Origin: Acholoe squamosa
Lineage: Eukaryota > Annelida > Polychaeta > Phyllodocida > Polynoidae
NCBI GenBank assembly: GCA_949317995.1
Contig: OX439035.1
Span: 6,199,227 to 6,263,226 of the forward strand
DNA length: 64,000 bases
Direction of reading: 5' to 3'
Both the position numbers and the translations under genes were made by a program. The notes below the pieces were generated by a model. The model was not told the DNA's origin, searched no databases, and saw nothing but the letters and a program-made list of their open reading frames with translations. Positions 11,591-24,435 of this stretch are shown here, one piece after another (the first letter of the stretch is position 1; each line of letters starts with the position of its first letter).

Positions 11591-14135
11591 GGGCTAGTGT
11601 GTGCAGTCACTATCTTTTCAGATATATATGCCCTTTTGAAATGAAGTCAGTCTGTTTTGATTTTTCAATAATGTACACTGATTTCTTTTGCCAACCCTAT
11701 GAGGGCAATACACTCGTGGGGTCATAGCATAATACACATGAAATGCTTTTGAGCCAGCACTTATTTGGGGCATGATGCCAACAAATGGGCATGATGCACT
11801 GATAAATTAGCAGCCTCTAAAATATTAAAGTAGGGGATGTATATGATGGTACACTTTCTCAGCTCCTACCTCATTGCAGGGATCTCTTTGAACCCTCCAT
11901 CTCCTCAGCTACTTCTCCATTATAAGTCGCTCACTTCTCAGTTGCGAGGCTTTGAATGATCTCCTTATTTCTTTCCTCATGATCTTTCCCAATCTTTCAC
12001 TCCCCTCATATTAACCTGTTCACCTTGCACTATGAGGAATTGATGTGGTGTGGTAGGTTCTAAGAGATGACATGGGTATTCAAGTCACATACAGGTCATT
12101 ATACTTTCTGAAATAGACAGGTGCAGGTGCATTAAGATGCCAAGGTATGTTCCCTCGGCAGACCACTTTCTCAAAACAGTATGAACGCCCCATGTAAATT
12201 TACTCCTGGGTTAGGGCATTCAGTATGATTTTAATGGTGCCAGTCGTAGTAAGAAATCATTTCCTGTTCAGACAGTTTGAACTTAGGAAAATCCTGAGAC
12301 CTTCTCAAATCAGCATTACCAACTGGTTAACTAATGTTAACCATTTAAGTGTGTTCTTTTAATGTTGAGTTGATATCTTTCTCCACTAAGAAAATTCATG
12401 AAATGTATATTTGCCCTAATCTGATGATTTATTACATTGCTAACGTATAGAAGAAAATCGGTCAGATTAGTGGTATTCTGATGGCATTACATGTATGTGG
12501 AACCAGCACTATAGTGGAGAAAACTGGGCTACAGAATCGAGATTGAGTCAACGTCAGGGTAAATTCCAGTATATAAAATCGCAGTATGCATACATCATTT
12601 GATAACCAAAACAAAATACATTGTACATTATTGTCATATCTTGCTGTGCTAATAAGGATATGACTAAAAAGGCAAGATGTTGAGTATTTTGATGATGTAA
12701 TACTAGGTGTATTTATGCCAGCATATTGTACAGAGTCTTAATGGAAACTAGGGTATAGGTGGGCGGCCTGTGCTGGTCTGAGGTTACAGGTAGGACGCAG
12801 CAGGTAGGTAAGGTGGCGCTGGTAGTGACCCCTTTGATCAGTACATGTGAGTAAGGGATTGTGTGTGTGCAGTGTACTTGTAGCACTATGATATATAATA
12901 TATAGGGATAGAAATATGTATAGAGTTATCATGTATATAAAGGTAAAGGATTCCCATATATAACACTATAGTTCTATGTGACACTCAAGGAGTTATAAGA
13001 TTTTCTACTTCTTTGGTGCATTGCTCCTTTTAACACCAAGCTTTATATCCTCCCCCTCTTTTTGGTCTTTTTACTCCCCCCTGCACCTCCCCACCTCAGC
13101 TTCTTCCCTCCTCCATGGCTTTAATTTCCTGTATATAGTGGCGCCTCGGGCCAATCACATGCCTTTACCTTCCCATCACTCTCTGCGCCAGATGCCGGAA
13201 GTTTAGAGGAAGCAAAGTCCTGTACAGCCTCAAGACATCGGTGATATTAGAGGCTCCTGAGTTTGGGATCTTATAACAGGGATATCATCAAGGTCAGTCA
13301 CCTGATAAACTGTAGATAATACCTTTTCTGAACAAAACACATATGAGCTAACAGAGGCTACTGGAGCTAGTCGCGATGCCCATTAAGTCAATCGCCTTTA
13401 TTTGAATTCACATATCTTATTTATATTTACAATCATTACTGTCCATGAAAGGATCCCAGGCGGGGTCAGGCTGCTGCACATTTTTCTATTTCTACCTACC
13501 TCCTTCAGTCTGTGTGTCTTTCTTTTCCTGCCCCTGTCGTGTTGTCTGTCTGTCTGTCTGTCTCTGTGGGTTTATGAGAGCTATGTAGTGGGGTCTACAA
13601 GTAGAATCCTACATTGTGGGCTTTTTTGTCCTTGTGGGGTTGACCCCACAATGAATATCACTGAAATGGTGTAAACTGGGTTTCCAGGGTCATTAGGATG
13701 TGTCTGTCAGAACGACAAGATTTGTCTGTGCATATTACAGACAGTGCCATCACACCCTCCCCTGGTGAGAAAACAACATTGCTGCCCACATATTAAGTAA
13801 CTTCATGATTACGGACAATTGACACATCAAAAAAAAAAGATACAGTTGATCCCAATTCAAAATCAAACTTTAAATTCAAGTGTGTGTGTTTGGTTGTGTG
13901 TGATGGAGAGAGGATAGGTTGACATTCTTCATTTCAACTCTTCTTTTTCTGTCTGTCTGTCTGTCTGTCTCTGTCTGTCTCTCTCCTTTTCCAGGCTAGT
14001 CACATGTTATGTTTTGGCTTATATTTTCTGCCCAAATCTCAAGCAAGTACAAAGGATCCCCTATGTCATAGGCAACAGGGAGATGTAGGTATGGTTACAA
14101 ACGAACCCATTAACAAGGTGTGTGTAGAATAACTA
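11591..14135. other. No gene seen; U1-only stretch
   Basis: No block shared with the other units was recognised. It holds pyrimidine-rich tracts near 13020-13130 and two (TCTG)n runs (about 13543-13565 and 13951-13983). Reading frames are short and compositionally simple. Confidence 0.6.
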
Positions 14136-14560
14136 CTGCCTCCTTCTCTGGGCTATGTGACACCTAGCACCATAACTACTACCTAGCCTCATTGTAAAGG
14201 TTCAGAAGCTTGGTTCAGATGGGGAGAAGGGGCAGTGGGAAAGAAGCATCCAGGTCAGGTATAAGGGAGTGAGTTTAAAAATAGGGTTGAGGGTTTGGTG
14301 GGATTGAGCATGCACATAGTGACATTTTTCCTGAACTATTGGCTGAAATATTTTTCCATATTCCTGTTTATTCTACAGTAGCGCACTAGCTTTTTGTGCT
14401 AAAAAGAAATACAGTGGTTTTCTCTCCCATAAGAGGGTCTGAAATCCCCCTCCCCAGTTGTTCTTCCTCCCTTGAAAAAAAAAAGAAAATCCTAATACAC
14501 TTCCGTACACAAACTTTCTAAAGCATTAAAAGTGCTTCACTTGCGTTGCTCAGAATGGCC
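14136..14560 (+). repeat. Dispersed repeat family D, decayed copy
   Basis: 'gggctatgtgacacctagc' and following text match 2571 onward and 3296 onward. The end ('gttgctcagaatggccaatg') matches 3230-3250. Heavily decayed. Confidence 0.5.
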
Positions 14561-15439
14561 AATGTGCCTCGCTAAATTCACATTATAATATATTTCTTAA
14601 ATAAGAGCCTGTCTCGTTTAGTTGCAGAGGGTTCAGTGACCTTAAAATCTAATATTTACTATAATCTTTGTCTTGAATAAGACCACTATGGTATTTGTCA
14701 TATACTTGCATCTATAGTACCACACTAACAGCCAGTGCTGGTATATTCAATTATCTGGATGGGACCCAGACACCTCTGGTAAACATCCCTACCACACTAC
14801 TATGGTATCTAATTCCCAGCGATAGGACCAAAAACAAAGTTAGATTACGCATCAATTTCAATTCTACAGTAGTATGCCACTAGAGCAAGGTGTCTCCTCA
14901 TATGAATGTTAAATGAAATAGAGTCCTGCTACAACAGACTTAATATTTGACTCATTTTGCTTCCAGACCATGCACCTCTCTGTACTTGCCTAGTATTGCA
15001 TGCCAAGTATTCTTGGCATCCCATAAAAACATGCACTCTGAGGACAGGCATATATGGGAGATCACCTGGTCCGTATGCTCTTCAAGTGGAGGGGCTCTCT
15101 GCTTGGTATCTAGGGAAGGAAAAGGGACCCAATCTGAAAATATGACCCAACCTATTTTATTAGGCCAAATAAAGTAGAAAATAAATAGATGAATAAAGAG
15201 CATTCTTCAGGGGAAGAATGTGTTTTTCAATATCTCATGCAGGCCTTAGTATTACCCTGAATTCAGACTTACGACTTACAAAGAACTTAATTACCAGGCT
15301 GATAGCTTTGACTTTCCTGGCTTTGCTTTTCTCTTAAATGCTGTTTTGAAGCTAATAAGCATTGTTCATGTGTTGGACGATCTGGTTATGATATGTCATT
15401 AAGCATGGAGTACAGGGGAAGTAGGGGGGCTGGGGACTA

Positions 15440-15570
15440 ATCACTTCTGGATATGTTGTAGGAAACATCTGTCATCCACAGTTTCCTATTTCCATGACAG
15501 CCTATGACTCAAATAGCTTCTGTGCTCAGACCACATTATAAACACTATATTCTAGCTACAGGTAAGATAT
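15440..15570 (+). promoter_or_regulatory. Conserved block r: X-box-like plus TGACTCA, U1 copy
   Basis: 'atttccatgacagc' (15488-15501) aligns with the better 'gtttccatgacaac' of U2 (41591-41604) and U3 (59689-59702). On the reverse strand this is GTTGTCATGGAAAC, close to the RFX X-box consensus. TGACTCA, the AP-1 core, follows at 15505-15511 and is kept in U3 (59706-59712) but not U2. Whether it is a promoter or an enhancer is inference. Confidence 0.4.
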
Positions 15571-15874
15571 AGTTTTAGTAGGTGTATTGAAGGTGAGTTG
15601 TTTTGATCCAATCATAAGCAAATCATAAATCATTGGTTTCTCTAGGAGGTCATTTGAATTTGAAAAAAAAATCCTCAATAATTTGAACTTGCTATCTAAA
15701 TACTATCTAAATGCTTTATTGCTGAATGTGGTGAGCTTGCCTTCCAAGATGCCCCTCATCAGGTTAACTTATAAAATGGACATATTGTAGTGAAGGCCTT
15801 GGGCAATACTGGGAGATAAGTAGCCAGGGTTTGCGAGCACAGTGCAACCAGCGGTCTACCCAAGATCTTGTCAG

Positions 15875-15965
15875 CTGTCCACTTCAGGACTCTCTTTGAC
15901 CCTTGTGGACCATGGTGAAGCCCCTGTAGGCAGCTTCAGACCTCCAGGGGCCTTCACTAAGTGGC
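15875..15965. other. Conserved block s, U1 copy
   Basis: GC-richer block with 'cagctgtccacttcagga' and 'agacctccaggggccttc', recurring at 43034-43140, 43376-43440, 60110-60195 and 60668-60750. Short frames are partly open on both strands (minus: GPWRSEAAYRGF; plus: RPPGAFTK), and indels between copies break both in some units. Coding status is undecided. U2 and U3 each carry it twice. Confidence 0.45.
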
Positions 15966-17054
15966 TCTAGCCCTTCACATGCCATTGTGAGGTGGTACAC
16001 TGATGGCATACATAGCGAGAAAATATGTAGCTGCGTTAAAAGTGCAGATTTGGGTGAACTAGCTTGTTGCTTATGCAGCAAAAATTGGTCTATTTTGATT
16101 TATAATGCAAGCCTATTTTGTTGTATCTGCTGCAAATGTGGCAATTGAAATTTTTGCTGAAGATACTGCCAGTATAACACCTCTCATAGATTGCTCCAGT
16201 TAGGGTGAAATTGGTAGCACACGGTGGCAAATAGTAAACTAAAACAGGATGATTTATCTTGTGGAGCACGGTTCGGGGACTGGGATGGATAGGCTAATTC
16301 CACAAGGTTGGATAAGGATGGGCAAAAGTTGATCTGGCCATCTTTAAGAAAGTAAATGTATGAATGTTAGTCTGTCACCTTATACATAAAATTAAGTCAT
16401 TTTGTGTCTTATAAAACTCCTATCAAGTCAGGGTTTACCTTATTGGCAGGGTATATTCAAATAGGATTTGTATTGTACAGTTAAAGCCCTGCTTTATTGA
16501 TCACTCGGACTGCATTGATGCATCATGACAACCAATCAATGAGTTACAGGATAGATAGAAGGCATTCGTTCCTATTCTTGTGCCGCACTTATAATACTGC
16601 CGGATGAAAATCTTCAGGCCTACTGCTCAGTGTGGCCAAATCTGATACAGACATTTGCTGCTTTTAGAATGGCTGCCTAGTATGTTGCACTAACTACAAA
16701 GTCATCATTTTAAGACAGATGCAAGATTCCAATGTCTGAAGGGCTTGTTGCAGTTAATTAGTTAAAAGGTTTGTGAATTTTCAGCACTTTAAGAAGGCAA
16801 TTTCTCAAAAATGTTAATTAGAATCTTTGAGAAATTCCCTCCAGAGGGGGTAATATTTTCATAGAAGGAATCTAACAAAGAGCAAAGTCATAGTGTATAA
16901 CGAGGAAATCCCCAGAAGGGAACTGTCAGTATTATGAAGGCATACAGTGCATCAATGGATCATGCCTCCTTGGTCATTGTTTATGAATGCAATTTTCTAT
17001 GTTTCTACAATTATATGTTTATTATATATTTGTGTCCCTTCTCTCTCTCCCCAG

Positions 17055-17270
17055 TCTCGTCCAGTCGGGATTCAGGGAACTCCCTCTCTCGTGTTTGGGG
17101 ATTGTGGGTCCCCATATTCTGGGGAATATTACTACGCATTGTACCTGCCTACATATTAGCACTACAGCAACCAGCAGCCAGAAGTACTTTTACCCATAAA
17201 TGCTGATCGCCACAGACGACTCACACTAGTGGTCGAGCTGGGGCCAGATGGGTCGGCACCAACTATCCCT
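17055..17270 (+). other. Candidate 216-nt exon (weak)
   Basis: Preceded by a strong pyrimidine tract ending 'ctctctctccccag' (AG at 17053-17054) and followed by 'gtaagt' at 17271. The enclosed 216 nt is a multiple of three and GC-richer than its surroundings. Frame 1 reads SRPVGIQGTPSLVFGDCGS and later LTLVVELGPDGSAPTIP, but has one TAG (17157-17159). The other two frames each also stop before the donor. No family recognised. It could be a decayed coding exon, a noncoding exon, or coincidence. Confidence 0.3.
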
Positions 17271-17891
17271 GTAAGTAGGCAGTCAAACCACCTACAGCTA
17301 CAGCTAAATATACATCCAGTATAGGCCTTCATGCCTATACAAGGTGCTACTGTATAGTAGAATAAGAAGCTTAGTTACACGAGCGGGCTGACAGTGTATG
17401 TGTATAAAAGTAAGATTCCTTCCAGCTAAAAACTCAATGTTATGCAGATTTATGATTACATGTCATGTCATGTTTTTAGCTGATGGTGATGGATGCAGTA
17501 AGTGCATACAGACAGCATATCCTAGCCTTATGTCAGCTTCATCCCTATATGTACTTTGTATACAATATGTTTTGCCCTACTCCTCTGTCACTACAGTATA
17601 TATTATGGCTACACTAATGTGTTCCCCAGCATCTCCCAGACGTTTTGCGATGGATCTCCTTTTTTATCTGTGCCAGAGAAGACTTTTTACACTGCAGTGT
17701 TTCATGCTGTGTGATGCGAATTAATGTTTCAATGAAGTACTCTGTAGTAAAAACCCTGTTCGCCTGCACTGGGGGCGTGCATTGATTTCAACAAGGCTAT
17801 ACCCTTGGCCTTTATTTAAAGCCGGTGCTTATTTGAATTTCAGATTATGGTGTTTTTTTTTTATATCATCCAGTGCACATGTGGCTTAGAT

Positions 17892-18040
17892 GCTATTTAT
17901 CTTTTCCTTTTACTCAATGTTGAGTGTGTCACCCGGTATAACTTTCCCGGTGACTTGAGCTTTTTTCCCAAGCTCAAGTCACCGGGAAGGTTATACCGGG
18001 TGACACACTCAACATTGAGTAAAAGGAAAAAATAAATAGC
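17892..18040. mobile_element. 149-bp perfect-type foldback with AGAT duplication
   Basis: Arms of about 71 bp run from 'gctatttat' to its complement 'ataaatagc' with a handful of mismatches and a T-rich loop. Flanks are 'agat' on both sides (17888-17891 and 18041-18044), a likely 4-bp target duplication. Non-coding. Confidence 0.8.
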
Positions 18041-18099
18041 AGATTGCTAACATCTCATCCTGAAACTATGATTCAATTGGACTCAGGCCATAAATGTAA

Positions 18100-18400
18100 A
18101 ATCAAATAAAACAGTCACAGACTGGCACTCACCACAGGCAACCCTTACATAGCCCACCTTCGGACAGCCACTTTTGTACTCAGGTCAGACCACAGTAATT
18201 CCCACATGCAGGTGCCACTTTGGGAAATTAATGGAGTATATAAAAAACAAGTACTCCCCGAGGATACACCTGATGAGGCCCCGAGAGGGCTGAAACACTC
18301 CCAGATACTAAAATAAACAGTAGACTGAACACCAAATGGCCAGCCATGAAATTCCGTTGCCCTATAGGTATTGTGTCCCATATTTTTATTAAAGATGCAA
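18100..18400 (+). mobile_element. Penelope-like retroelement fragment with hammerhead-like core
   Basis: The segment 18270-18295 reads CTGATGA, then a 15-nt hairpin (GGCCC, CGAGA loop, GGGCT), then GAAA. This is the conserved core order of a hammerhead ribozyme, with one G-U pair at the base of stem II. Penelope-like elements are known to carry hammerhead motifs with weak stem III in their terminal repeats. Stems I and III and the cleavage triplet are not convincing here. No reverse transcriptase is present, so this is a decayed end fragment at most. Edges are approximate. Confidence 0.45.
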
Positions 18401-19448
18401 TTTCACCTAAATCGATCATCTAGAAAGGGATTAATGAGCCATACTCAGGTCAATGTGATCTGTTTTCCTAATAGAGGACACACATCATATGTGCATGTAA
18501 ATAGGAAGCACCTAACTTTACAACAATTATTAGTCATGGCTGGAAATGTAGATCTCGGGTCTGACCAGTTCAGGGCAAGTTGCAGCTTTAACACAAGAGG
18601 GCTCCACAAGCTGGCTACTATACCACTATCATAATGGCTATGCCCATGAAGTACGGCCATTTAGTACGTCCCTTAGCCCCCAGGTATCCTCATTGTGCCA
18701 TAAATGACCCTAGTAGGGGTCAGGACTATACAGGTGTGACTACTCATCCATGCAGTACCAAAACACTGCCTAATACTAATGTTATCCGGCCATTTTAGTG
18801 TTGACCTATAGTAAAAATTATCACCCTATATGTGCCTTTTCCAGGCTGAGATACAATGCAGATTTTCTCCAAAGTTGGGGAATAACCTGAACATAATATA
18901 TCCCTTGTATATATGGCATCACTGAAAAATTAGAAGATTTTAGGTGGGATAGGATCTTTAACTGTCCTATAAATCAAGTCAGATTTGAGGGATATGACTT
19001 TTAAATCCTTTAAAAAAAATTAATAACTTTTATTGGCCAAATGTTTGGATTTCTAACAAAAATGACTGACCTCATTAGAGGCTGAGCCAATCAGAAGCCT
19101 ACTTCAGTATTATATGACCTGTCCTACAGGTGAGGAGCGGCAAAAGGCACCTACATGGGTCCTTTTGGAGTGTAGTGTTGGGAGGAACACACCTGCCTCG
19201 TACATTTTGTTGTTAAGATGCATTATAGGCACCCAGGGTTTATATGACAATCAAGATTTCACTGTTTGTATTAGCGTTAGGTCGTCAGAAAGTGTAAGAT
19301 TTTGCCCTTGAAGGCCCTGAAAAACTAATTTTCTAATTACTTTATATAACCTTAACAAAATTGTCAAGGTACATCTCCTCAGCTCAGAAGACCAAAAAAT
19401 ACAGATCTAGGCCATCTGGTTCCATTTTTGTTGCTTGTTTTGTGTCAT
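18401..19448. other. No gene seen
   Basis: AT-rich, no block shared with other units and no strong inverted repeat recognised. Reading frames are short and unsupported. Confidence 0.6.
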
Positions 19449-19847
19449 GTAACGTCCCGTACCAAAATAATGAAATATGGAGGTAATTGAAGTTGCTCTC
19501 AGTAATATAAGAATGTCCCATTATGCATAACAAACACATAAAATAACAAGGCCAATATGTCTATTATTGACTTCAATTACAGAATGGAACAAAATTCAAG
19601 TTTTGCATGCACAGTAGACTGCCTCCTACATGATGATAAAAGTACCGGACGTTACGTAACGTCCGGTACTTTTATCAGAATTATTTCAGATAAGCTGCTC
19701 TCATATGGAGACAAATGCTGGTAGACACACAATTTCTTCACCAAAGTAGGGGGTGATAGGGCCCTTCATATGGGTAATAACAAAGATTTTGAAGCTTCAT
19801 TTTTTCCATGTTTTATAACCGATTTAGATTTAGGTACCAGACGTTAC
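19449..19847. mobile_element. Inverted-repeat element with central palindrome
   Basis: 'gtaacgtcccgtacc' at 19449-19463 and 'ggtaccagacgttac' at 19833-19847 are inverted ends. In the middle, 19634-19677 is a perfect 44-bp palindrome built from the same word (gtaacgtccggtac in both orientations). It could be one MITE or two nested copies. Confidence 0.65.
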
Positions 19848-20949
19848 AAATTACAGATTTCCATTTTGAAAGACACATCATGAAAAATTCTCACTTAATA
19901 ACATGTCCAAACCTCATGGAAATGATACCTATGATCATATACAATACAAAAATAACTTTGGGATACTCTATAGTGTTCTTTATTCAATACAGGACACTTG
20001 TGAAAAATACAAAAAGTATAAAAAAGAAGAAATTTTGCAGTTTTTTTCACTTTGGCAGGCTATAAGTCCTAAAGTTGTTGATGGATGACCACAAATTTAC
20101 ATTTTTCTGATACCCCTAAGTGTTCTCTATCAAATGAGTCTATGTAAGACAATATTGGTTCACAACGTCTTTCTCCAGAGCCATAAAAATCCAAAATGAC
20201 CCCAAAACACAAAATCTACTGCTTTCTGGCGACCTGACCCATTAATGATTTTAATCAGTGTTGTAAATGTGAACTGTGCCACCAATTACATGAAAGGGGA
20301 AAAGTAGGGTAGTGTATTAGGTTGAATACATCATCCTAGCTATCAGAAAGATGGAACTGGATGGCATTTCACAAGCTAGCCTACCACTGATCCCTTAATA
20401 CTAGAAGCAACACACATAGCTGCTTACCAGACTACATTACTCCTATGACTCTCAATTTCCCATCATTATTTCATGCTGAAACTGATCAGACCATGTTTAA
20501 ATAGTAACCGTATGGAGTACAAATTATTTCTTTACAGGTAGGTACTGACTGGTGCTGATAGGTATCAGGTAACATAAATTTGAATAATTATACTTCAACA
20601 TTACAGAAAGCACCAGCAAAGTGAGAAGTGGTAATTAAAAGTTTCAATGAAAAGGTGAATTGCACATAATGTTCAGCTGAGGTTTCTAAAGTCATTGCCC
20701 TTTGACAGTGTGTTCTTTTAGGCCCAAAAGGAATATCAACAGGAGTACCTATATTTGCCTACTCCTTCAGCCTCCGCATGAGGAACAATTAATCAAGTCT
20801 ATAAGTAAGGATCCATCACTCTCCACCTTACCACGAAGCCTCCCCATCCATCCCACCTCACTTCAGGGCTTCAGGGCCCTCACCAGGGACTGCACTGCTC
20901 CCGTATCTGCAGGCTCTGCATGCAAAGAGCGATTTTAGTCTGAGCTTAG
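19848..20949. other. No gene seen
   Basis: AT-rich sequence between the inverted-repeat element and block u. No shared block, splice-consistent frame or repeat was recognised. Confidence 0.55.
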
Positions 20950-21055
20950 TCACTTTTACTGCCTTCAATCATGGGAACAGAGCTTACTGTGTAGTCCACT
21001 TCAAAGGTACCCAGGCCCTAAGGTGATCAATATGGAAGCTGCAGGGTGGGAGTGA
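20950..21055 (-). other. Conserved block u, U1 copy
   Basis: The best-conserved short block of the units (also 49835-49920 and 61632-61722). Minus strand: one frame reads GLGTFEVDYTVSSVPMIE in all three, and most changes in the U3 copy are synonymous (for example TTT/TTC, GAA/GAG, TCT/TCC). A second minus frame also carries a short open stretch. All three copies have CCCTGCAG just upstream on that strand, resembling an acceptor. Downstream of the core the frame is disrupted here and in U3 and runs longer in U2. Family not recognised. Confidence 0.4.
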
Positions 21056-21343
21056 CACCAGGATGTCTAACTAGGATCTGGAAGATGGATCGGGGTGATT
21101 CTACTATTAGTCCGGCACAGGGCCTGTTTGTACAAATAGGTAAGGGTTCTGAGACATTCATTGTTGATGGCATGTCCATTACCATAAAAGCCTGTATATA
21201 AGCCACTACTGTTTGGCCATTTTAAGCACCTGGTAATAGCACCTCGAGGAACCCAGGGTGCCACTTATATATAGGGTTTGACTTATATAAACAAAGGTGA
21301 GACCCCTGGTGTACGTGGCTTGTCAGGTTGGGGACGGAACTAA

Positions 21344-21689
21344 CTTGTTGGGACACACCAGGATCATGGTACAACAGTCTGATTTTAGTCTGTACTATGA
21401 TTCTAATACCATGCACAGTCTTAGGATGTATTGGGATCTTAGTACCCTTGTGTGTGCACTGGATATTGCCATTTCTCAGAGAATATTCCAATTTTAGTTC
21501 TGTAAAAAGGTGTATATGTAAAATATAGACCTTTTCTACCTATGGTGACATCAAAATTATGTATTTTGATAAGGAAGCAAGAGAAATGTGATTAAAAACT
21601 GGGATACTGAGTTCTTAGTACACACCATGATCCAGGGACTATCATTCAATCTTAGGGCATACTAAGAAACGGGTTAGTCCTGAACCTGC
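21344..21689 (-). mobile_element. TIR element family T, copy 2
   Basis: Inverted orientation relative to 5394-6038. Begins 'cttgttgggacacacc' and ends 'ggttagtcctgaacctg'. Only the terminal parts of copy 1 are present. Confidence 0.7.
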
Positions 21690-22045
21690 ATGTAGCATTG
21701 TTCTGAACTCAGGGTGCAGATTGTATACAAATGTATTGCTTATACGCAGGGTTTTACAATACAATGGGGGTTATTCGCTAGGATTTGATAATCCTGTATG
21801 GCTAGTACGAAGTAAAACTAATATCAATACCATAGAATATATTTGCAGGAAGCAATTGCAGTACAAAATAGGAGAATAATATCAGGCTGTAATTAATCTT
21901 GTGTGTACATGTCCCGAAAATTACTTTGGAACTCCTAAACGTTACATTTTAGAAGTGAAGTTTTGTGTTTTATCTTTCAACAGATTTTACCTTATTATGA
22001 ATTATCAAGTACAGTAGCAATCAATTGTGATATATCCATAGATAC

Positions 22046-22048
<3 letters not shown>

Positions 22049-22093
<45 letters not shown>
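22049..22093. repeat. (TA)n microsatellite
   Basis: About 45 bp of TA dinucleotides with no clear association. Confidence 0.95.
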
Positions 22094-22095
<2 letters not shown>

Positions 22096-22569
22096 AAGGG
22101 CATGATAAAGAGGGCTGCCTATAGAAGCTGACCTGGCTACCAGATTAATTATACCGTGGCATCATGGCATCACATATATAGCCCCATGGTCCTATCCAAC
22201 AGGTGGAATATGGTGTGAGGTATTTAGTATACGAACAATGCTTTGTCAACAAGGTACCGGACAAAATCAAAGCAGGCCTTCGAGATGCTCCTCAGGCAAA
22301 ATGAGAGGTGGAACAGAGCCCGCAAGTTCAGCACAGTGTTCACCTATCTCTGTTGCAACCTTCTGGCATGTATGCATGGGTTGGATCAGGTCCAAGGATG
22401 TGTTTGGATATCCTTACAAGTTAGATCCAGCCCTTTACATACATTGCAAGAATGATGGTTGAAGAGAGGATATCCCAATAACAGAAACAGAAACATGGCA
22501 AAGAAATCAGGTATAATGAGACCAAGATGAGCATATTCAATATTGGTTGTGATTATAGTGGATGTATAC

Positions 22570-22921
22570 TTTATTTTATGTGAATAACTTCTTCCCATAG
22601 AGATAGCATTGCAGGGTCAATCTGCACACCCCCAGTGGCGTAACGTGTGCCGATCCACCACAGCGGCCGTTCCAGTACCTTAGCCTCGTTCTGGCTGCGT
22701 ATAAACATTCAAAATGGCGGACCGGCGCTCGTGCGGTGAACTACGGTAATGGATTTTGCTAATTTTCAGTTAATTAAACCCTCTAAAAACATAAAATAAA
22801 TATAGAACTAAACTCCCCTGGTGTCCTCGGTGGCCGATCCACCATGAGGGAGTTGTCTCCCTCGTGGTGGATCGGCCACCTCGTACACCACAGTCGTTTA
22901 GTTCTATCTATTTATTTCATG
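22570..22921 (-). mobile_element. Multi-hairpin element family H, copy 3
   Basis: Reverse orientation. Runs from 'ttattttatgtgaataac' to 'tagttctatctatttattt'. The first hairpin is intact and nearly perfect; the second is reduced to 'gtgccgatccaccacagc'. The short segment near 'caaaatggcggacc' matches copies 1 and 2. Confidence 0.8.
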
Positions 22922-23549
22922 TTTAGAATGACCATTACTATGGCTTTATATGGGAACCCTATTCCTCACAGGGGCATGAAGAAGCTAAATCTCATTCTCC
23001 ACGCCCTGATTCGCCACTATGTCATCATCAAATTAGCCTCAATCCCCTCAACAAAACTTGTTTTTGTAGGGATTTTCTTTACCAAGTGAACATGAAATAA
23101 ATACAGAGTTCACCTCAGATTTGTCATTTCAGTCCTTTTCTTAAATTGTAGAAGTCAGGCTGTCTTCCACTCTGTCTACGGTCTCATGGGAAACAGCCTG
23201 ACATCCCTGCCTGAAGAAACAGCCTGAAAAGACAAATCATCATTGAACTCTGTCTATAGATATATCTTGTGAAGTTATCTTTCCTGGACCAATCTCTAGA
23301 TCTCTTAGTTCTCACTGTGGGTCTGTAATAACCACAATTTACCCAACCCACCCTCCATTTAGCCTTCCCATTTTGTAGGCTGGAGCTGTAATACCCCAAT
23401 CCAATTTATCGCTGATTCCCCTCATAAGCTATTGCACCCGCTATGGCTGTCTATCTTAATATCCACCCGGGGAGTTGTTAACTCCAAACACCCAACCTTC
23501 CCTTGAAATATTGTACGAGCCCAGGTCAGGGGGTGTGGATGGGGGTCCC

Positions 23550-23692
23550 CCATGTCACATGTCAATTTTTAAAAATGGTCATGTCCCCATGTCAAATTTA
23601 AGAAATGGTCATGTCACCATGTCGATTTTAAGAAATTGTTCATGTCCCGTGTCACTAAGCCTAAAATAGCCCATGTCGCCATGTCGATTTTA
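23550..23692. repeat. 30-bp minisatellite, about 4.5 copies
   Basis: Repeating 'aagaaatggtcatgtc' with 'ccatgtc' spacing, period about 30 bp, diverged between copies. It lies in an insertion that splits block b in U2 only. Confidence 0.8.
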
Positions 23693-24171
23693 GTAGTTCA
23701 CACCCATAGGTCACTGCACTATGTACCCTTGTTTAATCATCCATCCTCAATGCCTCTCTGACTTAGACAGGGCCACACAGAATGAACCTGTGAGAGACAT
23801 GATCGGAGATAATTAGCGACATGTATTGTAAGAAGGGATCTGATGGATATTGCTGTATTTGTTTCAGAAGTAGTAATTCAGAATAGTGGTATGAGATGCC
23901 AAGCAACAATGACAAGTGAGGTAATGTGGGGAAAGTAAGATAAAAAATAAGTGTCAAAAACCTTGAGTGTGAAAACAACTTCAAAGACTTTGCATTCAGT
24001 CATAAACAAACTCTAAAGACCATACCCACCCACTTAAGTCTGTTTCTACTTCATAATTTGAAAAATTCAAGATCTAACAGAGGTCAGAGAAAGTGGAAAA
24101 TTGTTGTTACAGAGAATTATCAGGTCTGCAATGTCTAGGAAGGTTTAATCTGAATAATAGGGAATTGGTAT

Positions 24172-24435
24172 TTATTCCATGTTTACGTAACGACAGACAT
24201 TGACTAACTACATGAAGTGTGAAGTAAGTTCCGACATCTGTCCCACTTTACGGTGTCACGTGACCTGTAGCTGGTTGTGTCAGTGGTTGCGCAACTTACA
24301 TAACTGCAGATAAGGACCAGTGCAAGCAAAACAAAAGCAGACACGGCAATGTCGGTAAGTTTTCAGCGATGTTGGGCCCTTCTAAAGTAGGGCAGGGGCT
24401 ATCAAATGATTTATTTTGTTAAAAACATGGAATAA
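24172..24435. mobile_element. 264-bp TIR element
   Basis: 'ttattccatgttt' at the left and 'aaacatggaataa' at the right end. Interior non-coding. It directly abuts the hairpin at 24436-24540. Confidence 0.6.
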
